Positions 1-10,098 of a stretch of DNA of 64,000 nt are shown piece after piece. Source of the DNA: CAVSEK01 sp963726975. Lineage in GTDB: Bacteria > Actinomycetota > Actinomycetes > Mycobacteriales > SCTD01. The notes beneath the pieces were generated by a model, which was not told the origin of the DNA, ran no database searches, and saw nothing but the letters and a program-made list of their open reading frames with translations. Made by a program: the position numbers and the translations under genes. The DNA lies in contig CAVSEK010000004.1 in NCBI GenBank assembly GCA_963726975.1, positions 1-64,000 of the forward strand. Direction: 5' to 3'. Positions within the stretch are counted from its first letter, which is position 1. Each line of letters begins with the position of its first letter.

Positions 1-104
1 GGCTCCTGACTGGCAACGACCTCGTGTCGCTCCCGGACGTCGGAGGGCCACCGCGTGAGGCTCTGTGAGAACCGACCAAGGAACTCACGACAGGACTCAG
101 CGCG

Positions 105-1361
105 ATGGCCCTAGACGATTCTGCCCTGCTCGAGATGATCGAGATGCTCCGCACCGCCGACGGCGGTGAGCTCATGCGCAAGCTGCTCGGCGGGATGCTC
201 CAAGCCGTGGTCGACGCCGAGGCGACCGCCCACGTCGGCGCCGGGATGCACGAGCGCTCCGAGGCGCGCACGACCCAGCGCAACGGCACCCGCGACAAGC
301 TGGTCACGACCGCCGCCGGGGACCTGACGGTCAAGATCCCCAAAGTCAGGACCGGGTCGTTCTTCCCGGCCCTGCTCGCGCCCCGCCGGCGCATCGACGT
401 GGCGTTGCACGCGATCGTGATGCAGGCCTACGTCGAGGGCGTGAGTACGCGACGGGTCGACGACCTGGTCGTGGCGATGGGCGGCACCGGGATCAGTAGG
501 AGCGAGGTGAGCCGCATCTGCACCCAGCTCGACGCCGAGGTCGCGCTCTGGCGCAGCCGGCCCTTGGACCACCTGGCCTTCCCCTACGTGTTCCTGGACG
601 CGACCTACTGCAAGGTCCGCCTCGGCGGTCGGGTCGTGTCCCAGGCCGTGGTCATCGCCACCGGCGTCAGCGCCGACGGGCGCCGCGAAGTGCTGGGCTG
701 CGCGGTCGGCGACAGCGAGACCGAGCCGTTCTGGACCGCGTTTCTGCGCGAGCTGCGCGACCGCGGCCTGGGCGGCGTCCAGCTGGTCATCAGTGACGCC
801 CACCGCGGCCTGGTCAACGCCATCAACACCGTCTTGCAGGGCAGCAGCTGGCAACGCTGCCGCGTGCACTTCATGCGCAACGTGCTGGCCAAGGTCAGCA
901 AGGGCCACGAGGAGATGGTCGCCGCGACGATCCGCACGATCTTCGCCCAGCCCGGCCACGCCGAGGTCCGCGCCCAGGTCGACCTCGTCGCCGACATGCT
1001 CGCCAAGCAGTTCCCCGCCGTCACGCAGATGCTGCTCGATGCCAAGGCCGACCTCACCGCGTTCAGCGACTTCCCGCACGCCCACTGGCGCAAGATCTGG
1101 TCCACCAACCCCATCGAGCGCCTCAACCGCGAGGTCAAGCGCCGCACCGACGTCGTCGGGATCTTCCCCAACCCCGCCGCCCTGCTCCGGCTCTCCAGCT
1201 GCGTGCTCATCGAGGCCCACGACGAGTGGCAAGACAGCGACCGCCGCTACCTGTCCGAGGAGTCCATGGCCCTGCTCAACCCACCCGCCCCGACCCTGCT
1301 GCAACCCAACAACCCCGACACCGACAACGACCCGCGGAAGGAGATCGCCGCCACCGCATAA
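105..1361 (+). CDS. IS256-family (mutator type) transposase
   Basis: DDE transposase that cuts and re-inserts its own insertion sequence. The 418-residue protein has the usual length for the family. The acidic triad is visible: Asp in FLDATY (near residue 164), Asp in VISDAHRGL (near 230) and Glu in NPIERLNREVKRR (near 343). The conserved CRVHFMRN motif that follows the second Asp is intact. The ATG at 105 is taken as start. The reading frame is complete, so the copy may be active. It lies 316 bp from the end of the ATP synthase operon and points towards it. Confidence 0.93.
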   Translation: MALDDSALLEMIEMLRTADGGELMRKLLGGMLQAVVDAEATAHVGAGMHERSEARTTQRNGTRDKLVTTAAGDLTVKIPKVRTGSFFPALLAPRRRIDVALHAIVMQAYVEGVSTRRVDDLVVAMGGTGISRSEVSRICTQLDAEVALWRSRPLDHLAFPYVFLDATYCKVRLGGRVVSQAVVIATGVSADGRREVLGCAVGDSETEPFWTAFLRELRDRGLGGVQLVISDAHRGLVNAINTVLQGSSWQRCRVHFMRNVLAKVSKGHEEMVAATIRTIFAQPGHAEVRAQVDLVADMLAKQFPAVTQMLLDAKADLTAFSDFPHAHWRKIWSTNPIERLNREVKRRTDVVGIFPNPAALLRLSSCVLIEAHDEWQDSDRRYLSEESMALLNPPAPTLLQPNNPDTDNDPRKEIAATA

Positions 1362-1425
1362 TCAGCTCTACCCGCAGAGCAACACGCGACGAGCTACACC
1401 ACTCCCCGGGACGCGATCGGTGGAC
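105..1425 (+). mobile_element. IS256-family insertion sequence, ends not resolved
   Basis: The element is defined by its intact transposase. The sequence just after the stop, near 1400-1425 (TACACCACTCCCCGGGACG), looks like the right end of related actinobacterial elements. I could not find its inverted partner in bases 1-104, so the left end may lie outside the window. No target duplication was seen. The 1362-1677 stretch holds no gene that I can support. Confidence 0.45.
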
Positions 1426-1677
1426 CACGACCTCGGCCGCCCCAGGGTGCAGATCGAGCATCTGTTCGCCGCCCACGAACTTGTCTCCGTGCACCTGACC
1501 CTGAACGGTCGGCACGCCGCGTCCACCAGCCGCTTCTGACGGGGTGGGTGCCGTCAGCCGAACGCCGGCGGACCTCTGCGTGCCACACAAGAGTCCTCGG
1601 GTGTGCCGGTGGCGCCACCGGCTCCTGGCTCGTCTGGCGTCACGGCGGGGGTTGCCGCCCACGACCGGCAGGGACTC

Positions 1678-2106
1678 CTAGGCGGGCAGCGTCGCCCCCG
1701 GCGGCCGGGACTCCAGCCAGGCGAGGAAGCCCGTCGCCGCGCCGTCGCCCATGGCCAGCTCGACCGGTCCGTGCGCCGAGGAGCACTGCACCACCACCGA
1801 GCCGGTGAGCAGCGCGAGGGTCTCGCCCCCGACCGGCTGGCGCCGCCCGAGCACGGTGAGGTCGCTGCGCGAGAGCGTGCGGCGAGGGCCCGGGGCGAGG
1901 CTGAACACGCGGTACCACCGCAGCTCGTCGCCCTCGAATCGCCCGACCCCGAGCACCCAGCCGCGGCCGTGGCTGGCGTGGCGCAGCCGCAGCGAGACGT
2001 CGATCGTGCCGCCTCGCCGCTGCAGCAGCCGGCGACGGACCGCGACCGCCACGAGGGGCAGCGCGAGCAGGAGCAGGACCGCCGCGAGGAGCTCGAGGGC
2101 GATCAC
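1678..2106 (-). CDS. DUF2550 family membrane-anchored protein
   Basis: Function unknown. The 142-residue protein starts with an N-terminal membrane segment (about residues 3-22, rich in Leu, Ala and Val). A soluble domain follows that carries the family pattern RHASHGRGWVLGVGRF and WYRVFSLAP. I chose the GTG at 2106, which lies 23 bases after the atpC stop; the longer open frame upstream of it overlaps atpC and is not credible. The same family sits directly after atpC in Mycobacterium (Rv1312), so this is the conserved tail of the ATP synthase operon. Its partners are unknown. Confidence 0.8.
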   Translation of the reverse strand: MIALELLAAVLLLLALPLVAVAVRRRLLQRRGGTIDVSLRLRHASHGRGWVLGVGRFEGDELRWYRVFSLAPGPRRTLSRSDLTVLGRRQPVGGETLALLTGSVVVQCSSAHGPVELAMGDGAATGFLAWLESRPPGATLPA

Positions 2107-2129
2107 GTGCTGTCCCGCGCCCCCGCGAC

Positions 2130-2507
2130 CTAGACGGAGGCGCCGGAGGCGCGCAGACGGCTCTCGGCACGCGCCGCCGCGGCGTCGTCGCCCTCGGAGC
2201 GGGCGCGGTCCAGGGCGCTGCGGGCCCGGGACTGGTCGATGTCGTCGGCGAGCTCGGCCACCTCGGCCAGGACCGTCACGCCCTGGTCGGTCACCGACAG
2301 GAAGCCGCCGTGCACGGCGGCGACGACCTCGCCGCCACCGGCCTCCAGCACCCGCAGCGTGCTGCCCTGAGCGATCTCGCCGAGCAGCGGTGCGTGCCCC
2401 GGCAGGATCCCGACCTCGCCCTCGGTGGTGCGCGCGATCACCGTGGTGGCCTCGCCGCTCCACACCTCGCGCTCGACCGAGACCAGCTCGACGTGCAGCT
2501 CCGCCAC
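2130..2507 (-). CDS. atpC: F1Fo ATP synthase epsilon subunit
   Basis: Part of the rotating central stalk of F1; it couples gamma rotation to catalysis and can inhibit ATP hydrolysis. The 125-residue protein has the N-terminal beta-sandwich (MAELHVELVSVEREVWSG, then GEVGILPGHAPLLGEI, the family hallmark) and a C-terminal helical region rich in Arg and Ala (from about residue 85). A start codon at 2507 is preceded by GGAGGA. It is separated from atpD by an unusually long gap of 141 bp containing a hairpin. Confidence 0.95.
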   Translation of the reverse strand: MAELHVELVSVEREVWSGEATTVIARTTEGEVGILPGHAPLLGEIAQGSTLRVLEAGGGEVVAAVHGGFLSVTDQGVTVLAEVAELADDIDQSRARSALDRARSEGDDAAAARAESRLRASGASV

Positions 2508-2600
2508 CGTGTGTCCTCCAGGCTCCTCGGGCCGGTGTCGACCGGCTCCTGGGGGCAGACTACCGGGCTGTTCAGATCCGCTCGCGCCGGGACGCGCGTC

Positions 2601-2630
2601 GGGCCGGCCTCCCCGCAGGGAGACCGGCCC
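2601..2630 (-). terminator. Hairpin between atpD and atpC
   Basis: Inverted repeat 2601-2613 with 2618-2630 around a CGCA loop: 12 of 13 pairs form, with one C-A mismatch. No T-run follows. It lies 19 bases after the atpD stop, inside what is normally one operon. It could be a partial terminator or an mRNA processing or stability element. Confidence 0.5.
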
Positions 2631-2648
2631 GGGCGTGGCGCGGGAGGG

Positions 2649-4084
2649 CTAGGCCAGCTTCTTGGCCTTCTCCTCGACGTCCTCGATGCCACCGCACAGG
2701 AAGAAGGCCTGCTCGGGGATGTGGTCGTACTCGCCCTCGGTGAGCTTCTTGAACGACGCGATGGTCTCGTCCAGCGGGACGAACTTGCCCGGCTGGCCGG
2801 TGAACGCCTCGGCGACGAAGAACGGCTGGCTCAGGAAGCGCTCGATGCGGCGGGCCCGGTTGACGAGGACCTTGTCCTCCTCGCCGAGCTCGTCCATGCC
2901 GAGGATGGCGATGATGTCCTGCAGGTCCTTGTTGCGCTGCAGGATGCGCTGCACCTCGCGCGCGACCGCGTAGTGCTCCTCGCCCAGGTAGCGGGCGTCC
3001 AGGATGCGCGACGTCGAGTCCAGCGGGTCGACGGCCGGGTAGATGCCCTTCTCCGAGATCGAGCGCGACAGCACGGTCGTCGCGTCGAGGTGGGTGAAGG
3101 TGGTGTGCGGCGCCGGGTCGGTGATGTCGTCGGCGGGGACGTAGATCGCCTGCAGCGAGGTGATCGAGTGGCCGCGGGTGGAGGTGATGCGCTCCTGCAG
3201 CACACCCATCTCGTCGGCGAGCGTCGGCTGGTAGCCCACGGCGCTCGGCATGCGGCCGAGCAGCGTCGACACCTCCGAGCCCGCCTGCGTGAAGCGGAAG
3301 ATGTTGTCGATGAACAGGAGCACGTCCTGCTTCTGCACGTCGCGGAAGTACTCGGCCATCGTCAGCGCGGACAGGGCGACCCGCAGGCGGGTGCCCGGCG
3401 GCTCGTCCATCTGGCCGAAGACGAGCGCGGTGTCGTTGATGACGCCGGACTCGGTCATCTCGCCGAACAGGTCGTTGCCCTCGCGGGTGCGCTCCCCCAC
3501 CCCGGCGAACACCGAGACGCCGGAGAACTCCTTGGCGACGCGGTAGATCATCTCCTGGATGAGGACGGTCTTGCCGACCCCGGCACCGCCGAACAGGCCG
3601 ATCTTGCCGCCGGCGACGTACGGCGCCAGCAGGTCGATGACCTTGATCCCGGTCGGGAACAGCTCGGTCTTGCTCTCGAGCTGGTCGAAGGCCGGCGACG
3701 GCCGGTGGATCGGCCAGTAGGTGTCGGCGTCGACGCTCTCGACGTCCATCGGCTTGCCGAGGGCGTTGAAGACGTGGCCCTTGGTCACGTCGCCCACGGG
3801 GACCGAGATCGCCGAGCCGGTGTCGCGCACCGAGGCCCCGCGGGTCAGGCCGTCGGTCGGCTGCATGGCGATGGCGCGCACCATGTTGTCGCCGATGTGC
3901 TGCGCCGCCTCGAGCGTGAGGGTGGCGGTCTCGCCCCCGAGGGTGCGGTCGACCTCCAGCGCGTTGTAGATCTCCGGCATCTCGTCCGGGGGAACTCGAC
4001 GTCGACGACGGGGCCGATGACGCGGGCGACCCGGCCGGTGCCGCCGGTCGAGGTCGAGCCGGCGGGCGGGGCGGTGACGGTCAC
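2649..4084 (-). CDS. atpD: F1Fo ATP synthase beta subunit, one apparent frame break
   Basis: Catalytic subunit of F1 that binds ADP and phosphate and makes ATP at the membrane. The Walker A loop GGAGVGKTV, the ERTREGNDL motif and the VNRARRIERFLSQPF segment are all present. Translation should start at GTG 4084 (MTVTAPPAGSTSTGG, then RVIGPVVDVEFP) with AGGAAGAGG upstream. The frame then breaks in a run of five G at 3988-3992 (plus strand). One more G would give EFPPDEMPEIYNALEV and join the two parts into about 478 residues, the usual length. The ATG at 3980 is internal and not the real start. A one-base sequence error is the simplest explanation. Confidence 0.93.
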
Positions 4085-4103
4085 GGGGTGCCTCTTCCTC
4101 TTC

Positions 4104-4997
4104 TCAGGCGTCGGCCAGCGCGGATGCGCCGCCCACGATCTCGCTGATCTCCTGCGTGATCTCGGCCTGTCGGGCCGAGTTGGCCGCTCGGGTGAGCGAC
4201 TTGATGAGCTCGTCCGCGTTGTCCGTCGCGGCCTTCATGGCGCGCCGGCGTGAGGCCGACTCCGAGGCGGCCGACTCCAGCAGCGCGGCGTAGACGCGGG
4301 TCTCGACGTAGCGCGGCAGCAGAGAGTCGAGCAGCGCCTCGGCCGAGGGCTCGAACTCGTACAGCGGCAGCGGGCCGTCCGGCGGCGGCGCGTCGCTCTC
4401 CTCCACCACCAGCGGCAGGACGCGGCTGGCGACCGGGCGCTGGGTGAGGGCCGAGACGTACTCGGAGTAGACGACGTGGATCTCGTCGACCCCGCCCTCG
4501 TCGGTCGGCCGCACGAACGCCTCGATGAGGGCGTCGGCGACCTCCTTGGCGTCGGCGTAGGTGGGCTGCTCGGAGAAGCCCGTCCAGCTCTGCTCGACCT
4601 CACGGCCGCGGAAGCGGTAGAAGGACACCGCCTTGCGCCCGACCAGGAAGCGCACCGGCTCCTTGCCCTCGCCGCGCAGCGTCTCCTCCAGCGACCCGGC
4701 CTGGCGGATGGCGTTGGCGTTGTAGCCGCCGGCCAGCCCGCGGTCGCTGGTGATGACGAGCACGGCCGCGCGCCGGGGGTCGGGCTTCTCCGACACCAGC
4801 GGGTGGTCGATGGTCGATTGCGACGCCAGCGCGGAGATGACCCGGGTGATCTGGCGCGTGTACGGCTGGGCAGCGCTCACCCGCTGCTGCGCCTTGACGA
4901 TGCGCGACGCGGCGATGAGCTCCATCGCCCGGGTGATCTTCTTGGTCGACTGCACGGAGCGGATGCGCCGGCGGTAGACCCGCAGCTGGCCGGCCAC
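4104..4997 (-). CDS. atpG: F1Fo ATP synthase gamma subunit
   Basis: Central shaft of the rotary enzyme, turning inside the alpha3beta3 ring. The 297-residue protein begins at GTG 4997 with MAGQLRVYRRRIRSVQSTKKITRAMELIAASRI (split here by motif: RRRIRSVQSTKKITRAM is the family signature), and ends with the matching C-terminal helix AEITQEISEIVGGASAL. ITSDRGLAGGYNANA is conserved. The start lies one base beyond the atpA stop codon, which implies translational coupling. Confidence 0.96.
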   Translation of the reverse strand: MAGQLRVYRRRIRSVQSTKKITRAMELIAASRIVKAQQRVSAAQPYTRQITRVISALASQSTIDHPLVSEKPDPRRAAVLVITSDRGLAGGYNANAIRQAGSLEETLRGEGKEPVRFLVGRKAVSFYRFRGREVEQSWTGFSEQPTYADAKEVADALIEAFVRPTDEGGVDEIHVVYSEYVSALTQRPVASRVLPLVVEESDAPPPDGPLPLYEFEPSAEALLDSLLPRYVETRVYAALLESAASESASRRRAMKAATDNADELIKSLTRAANSARQAEITQEISEIVGGASALADA

Positions 4998-4998
4998 G

Positions 4999-6642
<1,644 letters not shown>

Positions 6643-6734
6643 CTGCGTCTCCTGCTTCCTGGCTGTCGGTGGTGCGGGGGGCCGTACGAGGGGTGCGCGC
6701 CGGGCGGGGCCGCGGTGCGGGCGTGCGAGTCGGG

Positions 6735-7556
6735 CTAGCGGGTGAGGCGGGTGCGGACGTCCTCGAGCCGGCGGGCGACGGTGCCGTCGAGCACCTCGTC
6801 GCCGACACGGACCTGCACGCCGCCGAGGACCCGGGGGTCGACGTCGACCTGCAGCTGGACCTCGCGGCCGTAGATCCTGCCGAGGACGGCGCCGAGGCGG
6901 TCGGCCTGCTCGTCGGTGAGCGGCGCGGCGACCCGCACCTCCGCGACGAGCCGCTGGCGGCGGGCCGCGGCCAGCCGGGACAGGTCCTCCAGCACGGTCT
7001 CGAGCGACCGCCCGCGGGGCCGCGTGACCGCGACCTCGACGAGGCGGACCGTCGCCGGGCGGGCGCGGTCGCCGAGCAGCGAGCGCAGCAGCGCGCTCTT
7101 GCGCTCGTCGGGCAGGCCCGGGTCGGTGAGCGCGGCCCGCAGCTGCGGCTCGCGCTCGAGGAGCCGGGCGAACCGGAAGAGCTCGTCCTCGACGTCGTCG
7201 AGGACGCCGTCGCCCTCGGCGGCGACGAGCGCCGCCTGCGCGGCGAGGGTCTCGACGGCCTCGCGCAGGTCGGCCGGGCTGTGCCAGCTCGAGGCGACGA
7301 GGTCGGACAGCACCCGCAGCGGGAGCGCGGACAGCTGCCGGCCCAGCAGGCCGTCGACCAGACCGCGGCGGCTGTCGGGCGAGGACGCCGGGTCGGTGAG
7401 GGCCCGGCGCAGCGACGGCTCGCGGTCGAGCAGGCCGGCGACGGCGTAGAGCCCCTCGCTGACCTCCCCGCTGCCCGCACCGGCGGGCAGCGAGCCGATC
7501 TGCTCCTCGAAGCGCTGCAGCGCAGCGCGCATCGCCTCCCGGCTGGTGCCCTCCAT
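6735..7556 (-). CDS. atpH: F1Fo ATP synthase delta subunit
   Basis: Peripheral stalk protein that ties F1 to the b subunits. The length of 273 residues is normal for actinobacteria, where delta is longer than in Escherichia coli (about 177). The C-terminal part has the family pattern VRVAAPLTDEQADRLGAVL, then VDPRVLGGVQVRVGDEVLDGT. The ATG at 7556 overlaps the atpF stop in the form ATGA, so the two are translationally coupled. A gap of 92 bp follows before atpA. Confidence 0.94.
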   Translation of the reverse strand: MEGTSREAMRAALQRFEEQIGSLPAGAGSGEVSEGLYAVAGLLDREPSLRRALTDPASSPDSRRGLVDGLLGRQLSALPLRVLSDLVASSWHSPADLREAVETLAAQAALVAAEGDGVLDDVEDELFRFARLLEREPQLRAALTDPGLPDERKSALLRSLLGDRARPATVRLVEVAVTRPRGRSLETVLEDLSRLAAARRQRLVAEVRVAAPLTDEQADRLGAVLGRIYGREVQLQVDVDPRVLGGVQVRVGDEVLDGTVARRLEDVRTRLTR

Positions 7557-8128
7557 CAGACGGTCGTCCCGGCGGGCGTGCTGCCCGAGCCGGTGGACGC
7601 CTCGAGCTCGGCCAGGTAGCGGTCGACCGTGCCGCGCTGGCGGGCCTCGCTCTCCAGCGACTCCCCGACCACGCGGCCGGCGAGCTCGACGGCGAGCGTG
7701 CCGACCTCGCGGCGCAGCTGCGCGAGCGCGGCCGCCCGCTCGGAGGCGATCTGCGCCTGCGCGGACTCCGTGATGCGCTGGGCCTCGACGCGAGCCTCGT
7801 TGCGGGCCTCGTCGACGATCTCGGCGCGCTGGGACTGCGCGTCGGTGCGGATGCGCGCCGCCTCCTCGCGGGCCTCGGCGAGCTGCGCGCGGTACTGCTC
7901 GAGCAGGCGCTGCGCCTCGGCGCGGTCCTTCTCGGCCGTCGCGATCGCGCCCTCGATGGCCTCGGTGCGGTCGGCGTAGGTCTTCTCGAAGACCGGGAAG
8001 ACCTTCGCCCGCAGGAACAGGAAGAGCAGCACGAAGGCGACGAGGCCGACGATGAGCTCGCCGGTCGCCGGCACCAGGGGGCTGGGCTCTTCGGTCGCCG
8101 CCAGCGGGGCGGCCAGGGTGGCGAACAC
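7556..8128 (-). CDS. atpF: F1Fo ATP synthase b subunit
   Basis: Peripheral stalk subunit. One N-terminal membrane helix (about residues 22-42, GELIVGLVAFVLLFLFLR) anchors a long charged coiled coil (about 45-165, rich in Ala, Glu, Arg and Gln) that reaches up to F1. The length is 190 residues. The start is GTG 8128, two bases after the atpE stop. It overlaps atpH by ATGA. Confidence 0.95.
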   Translation of the reverse strand: MFATLAAPLAATEEPSPLVPATGELIVGLVAFVLLFLFLRAKVFPVFEKTYADRTEAIEGAIATAEKDRAEAQRLLEQYRAQLAEAREEAARIRTDAQSQRAEIVDEARNEARVEAQRITESAQAQIASERAAALAQLRREVGTLAVELAGRVVGESLESEARQRGTVDRYLAELEASTGSGSTPAGTTV

Positions 8129-8130
8129 CG

Positions 8131-8355
8131 TCAGAGCGCGAACGCGAGGCCGATGCCGATGATGGCGAGGGCCTCGGCGAGGGCGAAGCCGAGGATCGCG
8201 ATGCTCTGCAGCACGCCGCGCGCCTCCGGCTGACGGGCCACGCCGCTGATGTACGCGGCGAAGATCAGACCGATGCCGATGCCCGGGCCGATGGCCGCGA
8301 GGCCGTACCCGATCATGTTCAGGCTGCCGAGGTCTGCGATGTTGCCTTCCAGCAT
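8131..8355 (-). CDS. atpE: F1Fo ATP synthase c subunit
   Basis: Forms the proton-driven rotor ring in the membrane. The 74-residue protein is a two-helix hairpin: helix 1 holds the glycine pattern GPGIGIGLIF, the polar loop is ARQPEA, and helix 2 carries the proton-binding Glu in GFALAEALAIIG. The start at ATG 8355 (MLEGNIADLGSL) is supported by AAGGGA nine bases upstream. The longer open frame from 8562 has no family resemblance before this ATG. Confidence 0.96.
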   Translation of the reverse strand: MLEGNIADLGSLNMIGYGLAAIGPGIGIGLIFAAYISGVARQPEARGVLQSIAILGFALAEALAIIGIGLAFAL

Positions 8356-8422
8356 TGCTGTCCCTTTCAGAGGTGGGTACGCGCGCGGAGCGGCGCGTCG
8401 AAGACGTGCGGGCGGAGCGGGA

Positions 8423-9223
8423 TCAGTGCTCGTCCACCAGCGCGCCGCCGATGTAGAGGGCGGAGAGCAAGGTGAACACGTAGGCCTGGAGCAGCTGCAC
8501 GAAGCCCTCGAAGAAGGTGAGGACGATGCTACCGATGAGGCTGACGGACCCGGCGAGGACACCGACCAGGCCGCCCTTGTCGAAGACCAGGAACTCGCCG
8601 CCGAGCACGAACAGCAGCAGCACGAGGTGGCCGGCGAACATGTTGAAGGTCAGTCGCAGGGTGAGCGTCAGCGGCCGGATGATGATCGTCGAGACGAACT
8701 CGATGGGCGCCAGCAGGACGTAGACCGGGACGGGGAGCCCGGACGGGAACATCATGTCCTTGAAGTACTTGCCGACGCCGACCCGCTTGATGCCGACGTA
8801 GTTGAAGATCACGCAGCTGATGACCGCCAGGAACAGCGGGAAGGCGATCCGCGAGGTGGCCGGGAACTGCAGCACCGGGACGATGCCGGCGATGTTGTTG
8901 ACGGCGAGGAAGAAGAACAGGGTGGCGAGGTAGGGGACGTACGCCAGGCCGCCCTTGCCGATCGCGTCCAGCGCGATGGAGTTGCGGACGAAGCCGTACA
9001 GCGACTCCCCCACGAACTGCGCCTTGCCCGGGACGCGCGCGGCGTGGCGGGTCGCGAGGTAGAAGAACGCGCCGATGAGCACGGTCGCCAGGACGATGAT
9101 GAGCATCGGCTTGGTGAAGAAGGTGCCCTCGCCGAACAGCGGCGGGTACACGAAGTCGCGGGGTCCGGGCGCCTCGAAGGTGTGTCCGGAGCCGCCTTCG
9201 GCAGCGAGCAGCGAGAGGGTCAC
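8423..9223 (-). CDS. atpB: F1Fo ATP synthase a subunit
   Basis: Stator membrane subunit that forms the two proton half-channels next to the c ring. The 266-residue protein has five to six hydrophobic helices. The essential Arg lies in the helix pattern IRPLTLTLRLTFNMFAGHLVL (Arg in TLRLTFN), followed by the last helix FEGFVQLLQAYVFTLLSALY. The start is GTG 9223 with AGGAAGG upstream. Confidence 0.95.
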   Translation of the reverse strand: MTLSLLAAEGGSGHTFEAPGPRDFVYPPLFGEGTFFTKPMLIIVLATVLIGAFFYLATRHAARVPGKAQFVGESLYGFVRNSIALDAIGKGGLAYVPYLATLFFFLAVNNIAGIVPVLQFPATSRIAFPLFLAVISCVIFNYVGIKRVGVGKYFKDMMFPSGLPVPVYVLLAPIEFVSTIIIRPLTLTLRLTFNMFAGHLVLLLFVLGGEFLVFDKGGLVGVLAGSVSLIGSIVLTFFEGFVQLLQAYVFTLLSALYIGGALVDEH

Positions 9224-9305
9224 GTCGTCCTTCCTGTCGACCCCGCAGGCAGGGCACTAGCGGGCGCAGGGGGTCCTGCGCCGGGTCCTGCCGGAGCGGC
9301 CGGTC

Positions 9306-9536
9306 TCACGCCCGACCATAGCGAAACCACACGAGGTACAAGCCGCCCGCCATGCCGAGCAGCAGGCCGAGCAGCACCGGCAGCCTGCTGTCGAGCCAGG
9401 CACCGACGAGCGCCCCCGCACCGCCCCAGACGAGCACGCCCGAGACCACGAGGCCGAAGGCGCCCCACGCGTCCTGCTCCCCCTCGCGGGGTGAGCCGTC
9501 CGGCGGCGGGGCGGCGCCGGGCCGGTCGGACGTCAT
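9306..9536 (-). CDS. AtpZ/AtpI-type small membrane protein
   Basis: A 76-residue protein with a polar N-terminus (about 24 residues) and two membrane helices (GAFGLVVSGVLVWGGAGALVGAWLD split by motif, and PVLLGLLLGMAGGLYLVWF). This two-helix plan and its place just before atpB fit the AtpZ family, which assists assembly or ion supply of ATP synthase in other bacteria. The ATG is at 9536. A TAGGGT box lies nine bases before the start. The function is inferred from position and topology only. Confidence 0.7.
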   Translation of the reverse strand: MTSDRPGAAPPPDGSPREGEQDAWGAFGLVVSGVLVWGGAGALVGAWLDSRLPVLLGLLLGMAGGLYLVWFRYGRA

Positions 9537-9569
9537 GGTGCGAGCACCCTAACAAGGGCAGGCGCGGCT

Positions 9570-9612
9570 CCGGGCACGGGGTGGCTGTGCCCCGCCTGAG
9601 CGCCGTGCCCGG
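9570..9612 (-). terminator. Inverted repeat between the AtpI- and AtpZ-like genes
   Basis: Ten-base perfect inverted repeat (9570-9579 with 9603-9612) with a 23-base GC-rich loop, just after the AtpI-like stop at 9628. No T-run. It may separate the wecA/atpI transcript from the atp operon. Confidence 0.4.
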
Positions 9613-9627
9613 GTGCGCGCCAGGCGC

Positions 9628-10098
9628 TCAGGCGCGGGCGAGCACGACCGCCTGGGTCAGGGTCCAGGTCAGGGCGCACACCACGAGGGTGGTCCCGAGC
9701 GCCCGGGGGTCGACCGCACCGAGTCGGACGGCGACCCGCAGGACGACGAGCAGGACCACCAGGCGCAAGCCGTAGTTGGTCAGCGCGACGAGCAGCGCGG
9801 CCCGGGTGCGACCGACCGCGCTGCGGGCCAGCGCGAGCGGGAGCAGGCCCGAGGTGAAGAAGGCCACGACCACGGCGAGCGCGAGCCCGGCGGAGACCAC
9901 GCCCCGGCCGCCGCCGGACAGGCCCGCCACGAGCGCGCAGGCGGCGCCGGCGAGGGCGGTGGTCGCCGGCGCGGCCCAGCGCCGCACCGGGGTCGACGCG
10001 GCCAGCCCGCCGAGCGGCACGGGCCCGTCGAGCACGGCGTACGGCAGCTCGCGCTCGCGCTCGCCCTCGCCCTCCGGCGGCGGGGGCCGGTCAGCCAC
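9628..10098 (-). CDS. ATP synthase protein I-like membrane protein
   Basis: A 156-residue protein with a polar head (about 35 residues) and four membrane helices, matching the AtpI-like gene found between wecA and atpB in other actinobacteria (Rv1303 in Mycobacterium). AtpI proteins are thought to aid c-ring assembly. The start overlaps the end of the upstream transferase by eight bases, so it is co-translated with it. No catalytic motif is visible. The call rests on topology and position. Confidence 0.7.
   Translation of the reverse strand: MADRPPPPEGEGERERELPYAVLDGPVPLGGLAASTPVRRWAAPATTALAGAACALVAGLSGGGRGVVSAGLALAVVVAFFTSGLLPLALARSAVGRTRAALLVALTNYGLRLVVLLVVLRVAVRLGAVDPRALGTTLVVCALTWTLTQAVVLARA

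Noticed and set aside
111..1304. Long minus-strand frame opposite the transposase
   Set aside because: It is the antisense shadow of the IS256 transposase, with no family resemblance; high-GC genes often leave such open frames.
1362..1677. Remnant gene between the insertion sequence and the DUF2550 gene
   Set aside because: Several short frames exist, but none has a ribosome site, a family motif or consistent codon use.
2649..3980. atpD starting at the ATG of 3980
   Set aside because: This would remove the conserved N-terminal strand, which is found in another frame just upstream from GTG 4084.
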